Positions 1 through 7,327 of a stretch of 64,000 bases of DNA are shown here, one piece after another. The notes under the pieces were generated by a model. The model was not told the DNA's origin. It made no database searches and saw only the letters and a program-made list of their open reading frames with translations. The stretch spans positions 5,360,501-5,424,500 of the forward strand of contig NZ_CP133017.1 in assembly GCF_030866765.1 (NCBI RefSeq), given 5' to 3'. How positions within the stretch are numbered: position 1 is the stretch's first letter; each line of letters begins with the position of its first letter. Position numbers and translations under genes: made by a program. This DNA is from Paenibacillus silvisoli. GTDB taxonomy: Bacteria > Bacillota > Bacilli > Paenibacillales > Paenibacillaceae.

Positions 1-564
1 ACCTAAATAAAACAACGCTCCTTCGGAAGACACCGGAAAATAAACTGTAGTGCCTGCGACCAATCCTTTATAGTCCATGTTTCCGCCATACTCGCCGCTC
101 GTAGCAGTTGAGATGAACTGACCATTAGAAGGTGCTACACCAAAACAGCCTAGAAAAGGCCGCAAAGGCAGCTTCAAATCAACCAACCCCAACGATGGCT
201 CCTTGAGATAAGCAACCCCCTGTGAAACGTCAACCGTCCAGCGCACGATGTCCGATGCCGGCAATGAAGCAGCAACATTTGGTTCGATAACTGCCGGGGC
301 AAGCATGTTGGTTGTCCAAGCCCAATCGCGGTTCGGAGTGATTGATTCGAATTTAACCGCTAGCGTATCACCGGGCATCGCGTCTTCCACATAGAAAGGT
401 CCTGTCATAGGATTCCCTCGAGTAGCAGCGCTTTCGCCGTTGTTGTCCCAGCCTCTCGCATCGACTGTCGTCGTAATGACCGTATCCCCATCCCGAATCG
501 TCAAGATAGGTGGATGCTGGCCTATCGTATTATAATAAAGCTGCGGTATGAACCGATAAATCAT
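1..564 (-). CDS. Acetamidase/formamidase family protein (3' end outside window)
   Basis: Hydrolase of the FmdA/AmdA family, which releases ammonia from short-chain amides such as formamide or acetamide; cytosolic. The visible 188 codons carry the family's N-terminal half: a beta-rich start, the segment MTGPFYVEDAMPGDTLAV (about residues 53-70), an N-R-D-W-A-W stretch, and GGEYGGNMD-like residues (here SGEYGGNMDYKG, about 158-169) leading into VYFPVSSEGALFYLG, as in family members. The ATG at 564-562 is preceded by AAGGAGGAG at good spacing. The frame stays open to base 1, so the C-terminal part lies outside the window. Substrate cannot be told from sequence. Family assignment is by recognised motifs; confidence is high for family, low for substrate. 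Confidence 0.85.
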   Translation of the reverse strand, partial: MIYRFIPQLYYNTIGQHPPILTIRDGDTVITTTVDARGWDNNGESAATRGNPMTGPFYVEDAMPGDTLAVKFESITPNRDWAWTTNMLAPAVIEPNVAASLPASDIVRWTVDVSQGVAYLKEPSLGLVDLKLPLRPFLGCFGVAPSNGQFISTATSGEYGGNMDYKGLVAGTTVYFPVSSEGALFYLG

Positions 565-629
565 GGCTACTCCTCCTTGTCAGTTGGATCGTCTATTGAT
601 TCGACAACTGTAATAATTTCCCTGCAACC

Positions 630-941
630 TTAGCTTTTCTTATATACCAGATTGATTATATCTTTCAGATTGTTATTTTTATCATATTTTACTTTCCATT
701 CCTCTTTGACCTTAATCATCGTCAATACGCCTGTTATTTTTATTCCCTTCCGGGTACCTTGATGATTTGTAAGTACCAAGACCAGTTCATAGTTCAGACT
801 CATGACTCCATTTTCTTCATCTTGAGCCGAATTAATGTGAATTTGCTCTACATTAATAATAGATTGTTCCGACTGAGCTATTTGCAATGGAAAGCCGGGT
901 TCCCTGCTTTGCATTTTGCCAATATAAAATTCATTCGTCAT
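630..941 (-). CDS. Hypothetical protein, possibly an N-terminally truncated secreted protein
   Basis: A 103-residue frame of mixed beta strands and charged segments, ending in a lysine-rich stretch typical of small Gram-positive secreted or lipoprotein domains. I do not recognise the family. No signal peptide is present and there is no convincing ribosome site before the ATG at 941; an in-frame stop lies only about 20 bases upstream. It may therefore be the remaining C-terminal part of a longer protein. It is divergent from msrA, whose start lies 72 bases away. Coding potential rests on natural-looking composition only. Confidence 0.4.
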   Translation of the reverse strand: MTNEFYIGKMQSREPGFPLQIAQSEQSIINVEQIHINSAQDEENGVMSLNYELVLVLTNHQGTRKGIKITGVLTMIKVKEEWKVKYDKNNNLKDIINLVYKKS

Positions 942-1012
942 AAATGGTTTTATCTCAATTCATCGAATATGCACTTTCTGCTGCTGGACATAATAACCAC
1001 GAGGTGACTTTC

Positions 1013-1648
1013 ATGGATGACAATAACATTAGCACGGTGACGCTTGGCATGGGCTGTTTTTGGAGTCCTGACGCTTTGTTCGGACAAATAAGAGGAATCA
1101 TAAGAACCCGCGTTGGCTATGCCGGAGGAACCGTGGATAATCCTACTTACCGGCAGCTTGGAGATCATACGGAAACGGTCGAAATGGATTATGATACCCG
1201 AATCCTTTCATTGGAGAACGTTCTGGATGTATTTTGGAGTAACCATAATCCTATCAATATCAACGAATATAAAGGCCGTCAGTATCAATCCTTGGTTTTG
1301 TATCGTGGCCAGGTTCAGCTAAACGTGATCCAGAACGTCATGAAAATACGGGATGAACAAGGAAAAAGAAAGCCTGACACCGAGATTGCTCCCTATTACC
1401 GTTTCTACCCTGCTGAGGATCGACATCAGAAATATTATTTGAAGCGCTATCCTAATGCGATCGAAGAGCTGAGCAAACTTTTTCCGTCCCCTCAAGAGCT
1501 GACGAATGCAACCTTGGCAGCAAGGTTGAACGGTTTGGCCAAAGGGTATACCAATCTGCAAACCATCCTAGAAGAAATCCGTACATGGCCGATCAGCGAG
1601 GAGGAAAAAGGAAACATGCTCCATCTTATCCAAAGAATCAGATGGTGA
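1013..1648 (+). CDS. msrA: Peptide methionine sulfoxide reductase A
   Basis: Reduces the S-epimer of methionine sulfoxide in proteins or as free amino acid, using thioredoxin; cytosolic oxidative-damage repair. The catalytic signature GMGCFWSPDALFG lies near residues 12-24 with the nucleophilic Cys in GCFW, followed by TRVGYAGG and the downstream G-D-H-x-E-x-V-E-x-x-Y pattern that is characteristic of MsrA. The product is 211 residues. I chose the ATG at 1013 because GAGGTG sits 7 bases upstream; an upstream in-frame ATG at 944 has no ribosome site. The SPD after GCFW replaces the more common C/G-x-E, as in a subset of the family. No msrB lies next to it. Confidence 0.9.
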   Translation: MDDNNISTVTLGMGCFWSPDALFGQIRGIIRTRVGYAGGTVDNPTYRQLGDHTETVEMDYDTRILSLENVLDVFWSNHNPININEYKGRQYQSLVLYRGQVQLNVIQNVMKIRDEQGKRKPDTEIAPYYRFYPAEDRHQKYYLKRYPNAIEELSKLFPSPQELTNATLAARLNGLAKGYTNLQTILEEIRTWPISEEEKGNMLHLIQRIRW

Positions 1649-1699
1649 TTGAGCAGAATCTCTGTTTCCCCATTGCATATCTGCAGAAAATAATATCTC

Positions 1700-1903
1700 T
1701 TATTTTCTGTTTTGCACGAATTTTATCGTTGAAGCGATCCCTTCTCCCATGGCATGAGCGATCATTCGATTGTTCATCCATTGTTCTCCGATTGGTGAAA
1801 CGGCATTACCGTTGGCTACCGCTGTGCCTTCGAAACCGAAGCGGATTAATACTAAGAACAGGATGGCAATGAGAGATATTTTAGCTACATAATTTCTATT
1901 CAT
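1700..1903 (-). CDS. Small single-span membrane or secreted protein
   Basis: A 67-residue protein starting at the ATG at 1903, which has AGGAGG 11 bases upstream; an ATG 39 bases earlier would place the ribosome site inside the frame. The N-terminus has a basic start (MNRNYVAK) and a hydrophobic segment of about 15 residues, then a short polar tail of about 45 residues. This could be a signal peptide or a membrane anchor. The family is not recognised. It is convergent with msrA, with about 50 bases between the stops. Confidence 0.6.
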   Translation of the reverse strand: MNRNYVAKISLIAILFLVLIRFGFEGTAVANGNAVSPIGEQWMNNRMIAHAMGEGIASTIKFVQNRK

Positions 1904-2351
1904 AATTGCGTTATCCTCCTTCTTGCATCTCAATAAAGGCATCTTACCAACCAGTTATGAAATGCAAGCGGAGAAAAAATGAAGGAATTTATGAAGATTA
2001 ATCCAAATGGAAGTGACAAAACCGGTGGAATATGGCTGGCTCCAGAGCTTCTGCAACTGTTCGCCCACCGGCAACCTGTCACAGCCCCCGAACCCGCGTA
2101 TGCTGAATCTATTGTGCCAGGCAGCAATCGACTTATACTTGCGTTGTTAACTCCTAAATACAGCAGCAGGTGAACCTGATTTATAAAAACAAGCTAACTG
2201 TATCACCTAGAGTTTCATCTATATTTGGGGCCAACTGATATCTTGGTCGACTATACTCATGCGAATATGGTGTTGAATGTTACTGTAAAGCCTTATTTAG
2301 GCCCTCACGTTTCCTCCAAAATGGAAACAATAATTATGAAGTCCCGATAAC
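1904..2351. other. Intergenic stretch without a convincing gene
   Basis: About 450 bases without a well supported gene. A plus-strand frame at 1979-2173 has a weak GGAG before its ATG but no family likeness. A second plus-strand frame, 2198-2350, is open without a start and reads like a decayed protein end (see findings). The stretch ends in a copy of the arm-stem-arm repeat found elsewhere in the first 12 kb. Confidence 0.5.
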
Positions 2352-2422
2352 GAATGAGCTAACGATAGCACAACAAAGAACAGGCTGCCGATATCAGCAG
2401 CCTGTTTAGCTAACGTGCCTAT
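2352..2422 (-). repeat. Arm-stem-arm intergenic repeat, reversed copy
   Basis: Read on the minus strand this has an arm ATAGGCACGTTAGCTAAA, a stem CAGGCTGC...GCAGCCTG, and a second arm GTGCTATCGTTAGCTCATT. It matches the architecture of the copies at 3972-4067 and 6850-6940 in the opposite orientation. The stem can act as a terminator for the minus-strand gene ending at 2423 only if read through, so its role is unclear. Confidence 0.6.
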
Positions 2423-2806
2423 TCAAATATCGGAGACAATCATCGTCCGAGATGGTATCCAATCTAGCATAGTCTCAATTATTCTTCTTGATTCCTCGGT
2501 CCCGTCCCATCCGTTTCTTTCCATCATTGTTCTGACAACATATGGTTGAAATACTTTTTGAAGTCTCCAATTTGTAATGAATTTTGATGAAGTAACGATG
2601 ACCCCAAGATTCTTTCGCCCTCTTAACTTCCCGATTACTTGAATTTCTTCATATCCATCTCCCCATAAAGCTGGGAAACAGTAGACCTTTGTATTAGGAG
2701 TGAATTTCTTGGTCCCTCTTTTGAGGATTTGGTTTTCTCCAAAATAACGTTTCTCAATTATATTTCCTACAAGACACCAAATAAAAGGAAGTTCTATCTC
2801 TTTCAT
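2423..2806 (-). CDS. Hypothetical protein (127 aa)
   Basis: A 127-residue soluble-looking protein with beta-rich N-terminal and middle parts (KVYCFPALWGDGYEEIQVIG) and a helical end rich in R and W. It has no signal peptide or membrane span. AGGAGG lies 8 bases before the ATG at 2806, so the start is secure. I do not recognise a characterised family; the sequence looks like the small immunity or orphan proteins common in Paenibacillus accessory regions, but that is an impression only. It stands alone between repeats. Confidence 0.7.
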   Translation of the reverse strand: MKEIELPFIWCLVGNIIEKRYFGENQILKRGTKKFTPNTKVYCFPALWGDGYEEIQVIGKLRGRKNLGVIVTSSKFITNWRLQKVFQPYVVRTMMERNGWDGTEESRRIIETMLDWIPSRTMIVSDI

Positions 2807-2892
2807 CCAACAACCTCCTCTCAGGAGTAACAGCGCTATGATTCAAGCTACTAACGTTACCTGTACTTCATTTTCAATTATATAACTATTGG

Positions 2893-2983
2893 AAGTATCC
2901 TCCCGTTAGTGGAACAAAGTCAGCTGGTCCCTTCTGGCCGACTGCTCTGTGTTTTTATTGAACTATGGTACCGCTAGCGCAGA
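2893..2983 (+). repeat. Arm-stem-arm intergenic repeat
   Basis: Arm A (AGTATCCTCCCGTTAGTGGAA) trimmed here to TATCCTCCCGTTAGTGGAA, a degenerate stem around 2920-2945, then TGTTTTTATTGAA and arm B (CTATGGTACCGCTAGCG). It matches the better preserved copies at 3972 and 6850 in order and spacing. It lies between two minus-strand genes. Confidence 0.55.
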
Positions 2984-2995
2984 TCCAGGAGTTAT

Positions 2996-3373
2996 TTATT
3001 TGTCATCGGAAAATAAATAACTCAATTCTTCTGGAATTACCTTCACATCCTCAATAAATATTTCACCAGCTTCATTGGGCGGAGCTAGTCTAACCAGTAG
3101 CATTTTTCCGTTCTCAAATTTCAATAATTCGTAGTTATTATACTGTGTACCAGCTGATGTGAGTGTTTTCAACTTCTCGAACTCTGACTTTGGCACACTA
3201 TCGGCTCTACCTTCTGAAAACAACTGATTAAATCGATCATAATCTTGATAATCAATGGACAGTTTCATCAGATGTGCGGTGTTTACTGGACTATCAGGCT
3301 TAACTTCATTATTCGAACAAGAACTAAGAAGGAAGACGCACATAGTGGCGATGATACCGAAGCAAAATCTCAA
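2996..3373 (-). CDS. Small lipoprotein of unknown function
   Basis: A 125-residue exported lipoprotein. The N-terminus (MRFCFGIIATMCVFLLSSCS) has a hydrophobic core and a lipobox ending LLSSC, so the mature protein should begin at the Cys near residue 19 and be anchored outside the cell. The start is TTG at 3373 with AAGGAG 10 bases upstream. The mature part is polar and mainly helical, then beta-rich (GKMLLVRLAPPNEAGEIFIEDV is typical of a small sandwich). No catalytic motif is visible. It is a single-gene unit flanked by repeats. Confidence 0.75.
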   Translation of the reverse strand: MRFCFGIIATMCVFLLSSCSNNEVKPDSPVNTAHLMKLSIDYQDYDRFNQLFSEGRADSVPKSEFEKLKTLTSAGTQYNNYELLKFENGKMLLVRLAPPNEAGEIFIEDVKVIPEELSYLFSDDK

Positions 3374-3418
3374 ATCCCCGTCACTCCTTATAAGTTTATA
3401 ACCTTCATATTTGCGTTA

Positions 3419-3500
3419 AAACTCCCGTTACTTCAAAGAAACAAGGAGCAGCTGCCGCTGGCAAACTGCTCCTTGTTCATTTAGCTATCGTTCCTCTATA
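3419..3500 (+). repeat. Arm-stem-arm repeat; stem also serves as terminator
   Basis: Arm A-like AACTCCCGTTACTTCAAAG, a stem ACAAGGAGCAG...CTGCTCCTTGT at about 3440-3476, and arm B-like TTTAGCTATCGTTCC. On the minus strand the stem directly follows the stop of the DUF5316 gene (3503) and is followed by a T-rich run, so it probably terminates that gene. Confidence 0.6.
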
Positions 3501-3502
3501 GT

Positions 3503-3799
3503 TTATAAATAATATTCCAGATACCCCCAAAGTAGTAAAATCGGGATTGCTGCTAGAAAACAAGCCATAGCCGCATTTTCTCTCTGTTTTTTTTCCTTTG
3601 GATCCTCACTGCTGTCATTAGCTCTTTGACGGTCTCCAGATATCATCGCTCCACTTAAAATAACTGTGAAAGCTATTAGGGCTAAACCACTGTAACCAGA
3701 AATTCGCTGAATTACATCATTATTTATAAAGAACGTCAGAATAAATAGAACTAATGAAATCAGCAAACCAGATAAAAATGAGTACTTAGCTAATTTCAA
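3503..3799 (-). CDS. DUF5316-family small membrane protein
   Basis: A 98-residue protein with three hydrophobic spans (about residues 8-27, 37-56 and 79-95). The motif SGAMISGDRQRAN after the second span is characteristic of DUF5316 proteins of Bacilli, whose function is unknown. I place the start at TTG 3799: GGAGGT lies 9 bases upstream, whereas the upstream GTG at 3808 abuts the ribosome site. The gene stands alone with its own terminator hairpin. Confidence 0.75.
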   Translation of the reverse strand: MKLAKYSFLSGLLISLVLFILTFFINNDVIQRISGYSGLALIAFTVILSGAMISGDRQRANDSSEDPKEKKQRENAAMACFLAAIPILLLWGYLEYYL

Positions 3800-3971
3800 G
3801 ACTTGCACACCTCCATTAAAGGCTTTCCCAGTAATGTATAACTTGTACGGAATGTAGGGAGTTAGGTTTCGTTTTCAGCATCTTGAAAAAATTCACTTTG
3901 TATTATGAGAAAACAACAGCCATTAAGCCCGCTGCCGCATCTTGTGTTTATTGAGCTATCGTGTCCCAATT

Positions 3972-4067
3972 TTCACTATCCTGCCCGTTAGCTCAACGAA
4001 AACGGCAGCCGATAGCTAGCCGGCTGCCGTCATGTCTGGATTGAGCCATCGTACCCGTTAGCTCAAC
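3972..4067 (+). repeat. Arm-stem-arm intergenic repeat, best preserved copy
   Basis: Arm A TATCCTGCCCGTTAGCTCAA, stem ACGGCAGCC...GGCTGCCGT (about 4002-4030), then a spacer and arm B CATCGTACCCGTTAGCTCAA. The two arms are direct repeats of each other. A partial copy of the stem and arm B region (CCGCTGCCG, TTGTGTTTATTGAGCTATCG) lies immediately before, at about 3929-3961, as if two units stood in tandem. Confidence 0.65.
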
Positions 4068-4114
4068 AAGTTTGTGCCAAGCAAGTTAACTTATATGTTA
4101 ACAGCGTAGTAACA

Positions 4115-4783
4115 TCAGGGCGAAAAAAGTTTCCAATGCCCTTCGGAAACAACTTCGACTGCTCCGTCGATCACTTTGATTGCGGTCTGATCATCAATCG
4201 CATAAGCCGGCCCCCGCATCCTGGCGGCCCAGCTCTCCGCAGCGGCCATTGTGTTATGCGGTAGCATCTCGTGATCCAGATGCGGAAACATTGCAAAATC
4301 AACCAGTCCCAGTGCTTCGTCGACACCATTGGGTGGCGTCCAGCCAACGAAGAAATCTCCGATGTTAGGTGCCATCACCATACTTCCGGCGCTCATTCCC
4401 ACATATACTGCCTTTAGCGACGGCAAGAGGACTGCCAGCCCGGATTGTCGCATCCAGTGGCTCAGGTAGAGGGCGTCGCCACCCGCCACCAACAGGACGT
4501 CCGTCTCCTGGACCAACGGTACCCAGCGGTCTTCGCCGATACTTGGCAGCGCTGTGAGCTCCAGCACGCCGACGGACTTCCAGCCCAGGTTGACCATAGG
4601 ATTCTCTTCTTTCCCGCTGATGAATTCCCAGGCTTTGACGCCAGGGCCGACCCAGGGGTGTCCGTACATCCCGGTGGGGATGCACAGGGCGTTGGAGTCG
4701 GCGATCGGCTTGCCCAGCATGCCAACCAGCGTGTCGTGTATGCTTTTGTTATTGATGCCTCCGGATGTGAGCAGAAATTTCAT
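4115..4783 (-). CDS. Peptidase S51 (dipeptidase E-like) family protein
   Basis: A 222-residue cytosolic serine peptidase-like protein with the class I glutamine amidotransferase-like fold. The nucleophile elbow VGMSAGSMVMAP lies near residues 127-138 with Ser in G-M-S-A-G-S, and FPHLDHE near 166 supplies the expected His. The N-terminus MKFLLTSGG is typical. S51 members hydrolyse Asp-X dipeptides or process cyanophycin; which applies here is unknown. AAGGAG precedes the ATG at 4783. It is alone in its unit. Confidence 0.85.
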   Translation of the reverse strand: MKFLLTSGGINNKSIHDTLVGMLGKPIADSNALCIPTGMYGHPWVGPGVKAWEFISGKEENPMVNLGWKSVGVLELTALPSIGEDRWVPLVQETDVLLVAGGDALYLSHWMRQSGLAVLLPSLKAVYVGMSAGSMVMAPNIGDFFVGWTPPNGVDEALGLVDFAMFPHLDHEMLPHNTMAAAESWAARMRGPAYAIDDQTAIKVIDGAVEVVSEGHWKLFSP

Positions 4784-5078
4784 AACTTCACTCCTTTTCT
4801 TTGTGTGCGTGTGACGTTTATTCCTTTAGACTTTTCAAACGAGGGTGCGGACGTCTAATGGGACAGCTTTAGCTAGTATAAAACCCAAACTGACCCGACA
4901 TTGTGTCACTCTTTTAATTACTTCCGCCATTATTCCTATCGAACACTCATTCGCGTTTGTGAACTTCGTAATTTCCCAATGCCTAGGTGTTCGACAAACG
5001 ATTGAACTATCCTGCCCTTTAGCTTAATAAATAGCTTAGTAAATTCTATATTTCCTTGGTATCACGGGGCTGTATTGA

Positions 5079-5198
5079 TGTTCTTGTCCTAATACGGCTT
5101 TGTATAAGAAGTTCTTGTCTTGAGTTCACGACAAGAACTTCTATACAATAAATAAAAGCCGCACTTTATGCGACTTAGGTTGTATGTATGTTCTTGTC
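5079..5198. repeat. Palindromic element with repeated TGTTCTTGTC
   Basis: Arms GTATAAGAAGTTCTTGTC (5102-5119) and GACAAGAACTTCTATAC (5130-5146) pair with one bulge around a 10-base loop. TGTTCTTGTC occurs again outside the hairpin on each side. The element is about 120 bases and lies downstream of the methyltransferase operon. Confidence 0.6.
5153..5184 (-). terminator. Rho-independent terminator of the methyltransferase operon
   Basis: On the minus strand AAGTCGCA pairs with TGCGGCTT around a 5-base loop and is followed by TTATTTATTG. It lies about 100 bases after the stop of the methyltransferase gene. Confidence 0.55.
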
Positions 5199-5287
5199 GT
5201 CCGACAACTGGGTAGACTGATTCATCGTGGTGACCAACAATCAATCGCACGGCCAATTTAATATGCCACCTTTTCTTTTGTATCTGC

Positions 5288-6091
5288 TCATTTCGAAAAA
5301 CTAGGATGATGGTACCAAATAAACTCAATCCAAGGCGGCGCTACATCCGTAAAATGCCCCCAGCTCCCAGGCAAGTCCCCGGGATAATGACTTTTAATCT
5401 CGGAAAAATAGGCAAGTACAAACTGTTCCTTAATTAAGCCGTTCATAATCCTGCTCAACGTTTGCGTATATTCTCTTGGCTCTTGAATTCTATCTGGTAC
5501 CTTTGAACGGTCATACACCCAATCTTGGTCTGGATATGATGTGAGCGTTTCATCTTTATACGGATTTCTAAGTGTGTATCCGTTACCGTTCCAGTCTTCA
5601 TGTGTGACTCCAGAAAAGAACGGATTCGCGCACATTAGATAATAAAATCCGCCTGTTTTTATTACTCGTGATACCTCATGAAAAACAACCCGCGAATCTG
5701 GAACAAATGTAAGCGAGTATGGATGCCATACCCCATCAAATGAATGAGCGCCAAAGCAAGATAAATCGCGCATATCGCCTTGAACTACATGAACTTCTAC
5801 ACCATAATGCTCTGCAGCCGCTTTATCCCGTTCTAATTGCGTATGCGAAATGTCCAGAACCGAGACATTAGCTCCCAGCAAAGCGAAAGCCGCAGACTGC
5901 TGTCCGCCTCCACTCGCCAAACATAAAACGTTCTTTCCTGTCAGGTCATCCGAGATTCCCAATCGATCAAGACCTAAATAGTCACGAGCGGACTCTTTAG
6001 TAAGATCAAGATAAGGACATGTGAAAAGAGCATCTGATTGGGCCAATGACTCCCATCTTGCTTGATTATACAAATACACTTCATCTTTCAT
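5288..6091 (-). CDS. Class I SAM-dependent methyltransferase
   Basis: A 267-residue cytosolic methyltransferase. The SAM-binding strand-loop NVLCLASGGGQQSAAFALLGA (shortened: VLCLASGGGQQS) lies near residues 55-75, with the acidic ribose-binding motif VSVLDIS near 81 and VVQGDMRDLS near 103. This glycine-rich ASGGGQQS form is common in Firmicute methyltransferases of unknown substrate. The ATG at 6091 overlaps the stop of the upstream gene as ATGA, showing translational coupling. Substrate unknown. Confidence 0.85.
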   Translation of the reverse strand: MKDEVYLYNQARWESLAQSDALFTCPYLDLTKESARDYLGLDRLGISDDLTGKNVLCLASGGGQQSAAFALLGANVSVLDISHTQLERDKAAAEHYGVEVHVVQGDMRDLSCFGAHSFDGVWHPYSLTFVPDSRVVFHEVSRVIKTGGFYYLMCANPFFSGVTHEDWNGNGYTLRNPYKDETLTSYPDQDWVYDRSKVPDRIQEPREYTQTLSRIMNGLIKEQFVLAYFSEIKSHYPGDLPGSWGHFTDVAPPWIEFIWYHHPSFSK

Positions 6092-6429
6092 CTTTTATCC
6101 TCCTTCTCGATCTGATTGGACTTCTTCTCGTTAGCTCTGAGACCTTCAAAATACTGCTTTGGATTGGAGATACCGTTCTCTATAAAGAGAATTGCCCAAT
6201 CTTTACACATTTTCAAATAAGTATCTTCATTCATGGTCGGAGATAAGCATAGTATATCATCCCAATTACCCTTCTGTTTCTGTTCTCCTGTTTTCAAATC
6301 AGTAATGACTTTCACTTTAATATTGCCATCAAGTTCTATTCTCGCTTCAACGAGTTCATTCTCCAAGTCCACCCACGGGTAGACTATCTTCATTCCCATT
6401 GGCTTAAACTCGGTTTGTCCTATACTCAT
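6088..6429 (-). CDS. Hypothetical protein coupled to a methyltransferase
   Basis: A 113-residue soluble protein: a beta-rich first half (MKIVYPWVDLENELVEARIE) and a helical, lysine-rich end. I placed the start at ATG 6429 because GGAGGT lies 6 bases upstream; the in-frame start at 6447 lacks a site. Its stop overlaps the methyltransferase start, so the two are co-translated. No family recognised. Confidence 0.65.
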   Translation of the reverse strand: MSIGQTEFKPMGMKIVYPWVDLENELVEARIELDGNIKVKVITDLKTGEQKQKGNWDDILCLSPTMNEDTYLKMCKDWAILFIENGISNPKQYFEGLRANEKKSNQIEKEDKR

Positions 6430-6472
6430 ATCAACACCTCCACTCACTGGCCGTTAGTTAAATGAAGAAATA

Positions 6473-6793
6473 TCACTTATCATCTGTTTCCTTAATAACA
6501 CTACCTCTAATCTGAACTCGAACTTTCTCATTAGGTGATGGACGGCGAAGACTAATATCGCCTGGCTCGGGAATAAATTCAGACTTCTCCAGCTTTGATT
6601 CAAAGTAAAACTTTTTGACGGATTCCATCGTCTTTAACATTTCAACATAAGATGAACCAATAGCGTGACATCCAGGCAGTTCTTCAATAAGACCAAAAAA
6701 ATAACCAGACTGGTTGTTATCTTCTAGAACGAACTCCGCAATTAGGTTGTAATTGAAACTTATAGACATGTAATATGTAATGTCTTTTTTCAT
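6473..6793 (-). CDS. HicB-like protein without a partner toxin
   Basis: A 106-residue protein whose middle (SGYFFGLIEELPGCHAIGSS, then a helix ending in FYFES) follows the HicB antitoxin partial RNase H-like fold: a strand with E-L-P-G-C, then a helix. HicB antitoxins usually also carry a DNA-binding helix-turn-helix or ribbon domain; the short C-terminus here (about 35 residues, PEPGDISLRRPSPNEKVRV) does not look like one. No hicA-like gene (small dsRNA-binding fold with catalytic His) is adjacent. GAGGAAGG precedes the ATG. It may belong to the operon of the two downstream genes (gap 43 bases). Confidence 0.55.
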   Translation of the reverse strand: MKKDITYYMSISFNYNLIAEFVLEDNNQSGYFFGLIEELPGCHAIGSSYVEMLKTMESVKKFYFESKLEKSEFIPEPGDISLRRPSPNEKVRVQIRGSVIKETDDK

Positions 6794-6849
6794 ATTCCGA
6801 CAACCTTCCTCTAATTAGAATTGGTAATTACTTCGCCTCTAACCATTCC

Positions 6850-6940
6850 ATTATCCTGCCCATTAGTTGAAAAAACGGCAGCCACTGCCGGCTGCCGTTT
6901 TTTGTGTTTGTATGCTATCGTACCAGTTAGCTTAATGAAT
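6850..6940 (+). repeat. Arm-stem-arm intergenic repeat
   Basis: Arm A TTATCCTGCCCATTAGTTGAA without its last base, stem ACGGCAGCC...GGCTGCCGT followed by TTTTTTGTG, then arm B GCTATCGTACCAGTTAGCTT. The T-run makes the stem a plausible terminator on the plus strand, yet there is no plus-strand gene upstream nearby. Confidence 0.65.
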
Positions 6941-7019
6941 TTCTATGCCTAAAAAAGTTTGGTTTCTGGATAAGAGATCGTGATACTATAAAATAAAAAA
7001 TTCGGGGGATTATTTAATT

Positions 7020-7268
7020 GTGGAAGCATTATATATATCTTTGGTCGGTATTTTGCTCGGAGCTATTCTCTATAAAATAACTGACTCCACTAAAATTAAA
7101 TATATTGGATACTCTTTATGGTGGGGCGGCTGGGGTTTTTGGGTTGCTTGGATTATTTCAGAAAGTTTAGATATTCAGTTAACAACGTTTTTAGGCTTAA
7201 TTGTGATAATTTCTGGGTGGATAGTTATTGAAATATTAAACACAGTAAAAAAATACTTTTCAAAATAA
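7020..7268 (+). CDS. Small membrane protein (82 aa)
   Basis: An 82-residue hydrophobic protein with three predicted spans (about residues 3-19, 29-47 and 55-73) and a lysine-rich cytoplasmic end. Aromatic-rich loop LWWGGWGFWVAW. The GTG start at 7020 has GGGGG about 10 bases upstream. No family recognised. It is a plus-strand gene among minus-strand neighbours and its base composition is very AT-rich. Confidence 0.6.
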   Translation: MEALYISLVGILLGAILYKITDSTKIKYIGYSLWWGGWGFWVAWIISESLDIQLTTFLGLIVIISGWIVIEILNTVKKYFSK

Positions 7269-7281
7269 ATACAAGATAAGT

Positions 7282-7327
7282 AACTTTTCTGCCCGTTAGT
7301 TGAGAGAATGGTACCGTTAGCCCAATG
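7282..7327 (+). repeat. Arm A joined directly to arm B, stem missing
   Basis: TTTCTGCCCGTTAGTTGAG is followed after two bases by AATGGTACCGTTAGCCCAATG. Compared with the copies at 3972 and 6850 the GC-rich stem and spacer are absent, as expected for recombination or deletion between the two arms. Confidence 0.55.

Larger units (their letters stand above)
4784..5287. other. Intergenic region with palindromic element and half repeat
   Basis: Five hundred bases without a supported gene. It holds the promoter side of the S51 gene, a lone arm A (CTATCCTGCCCTTTAGCTTAA, about 5007-5027), a long hairpin at 5102-5146 flanked by two copies of TGTTCTTGTC (5079-5088 and 5189-5198), and a terminator at 5153-5184. 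Short frames in the region have no ribosome site and no family likeness. Confidence 0.6.

Noticed and set aside
1979-2173. Plus-strand frame of 64 codons
   Set aside because: Only a weak GGAG precedes it, there is no family likeness, and neighbouring sequence is repeat-like.
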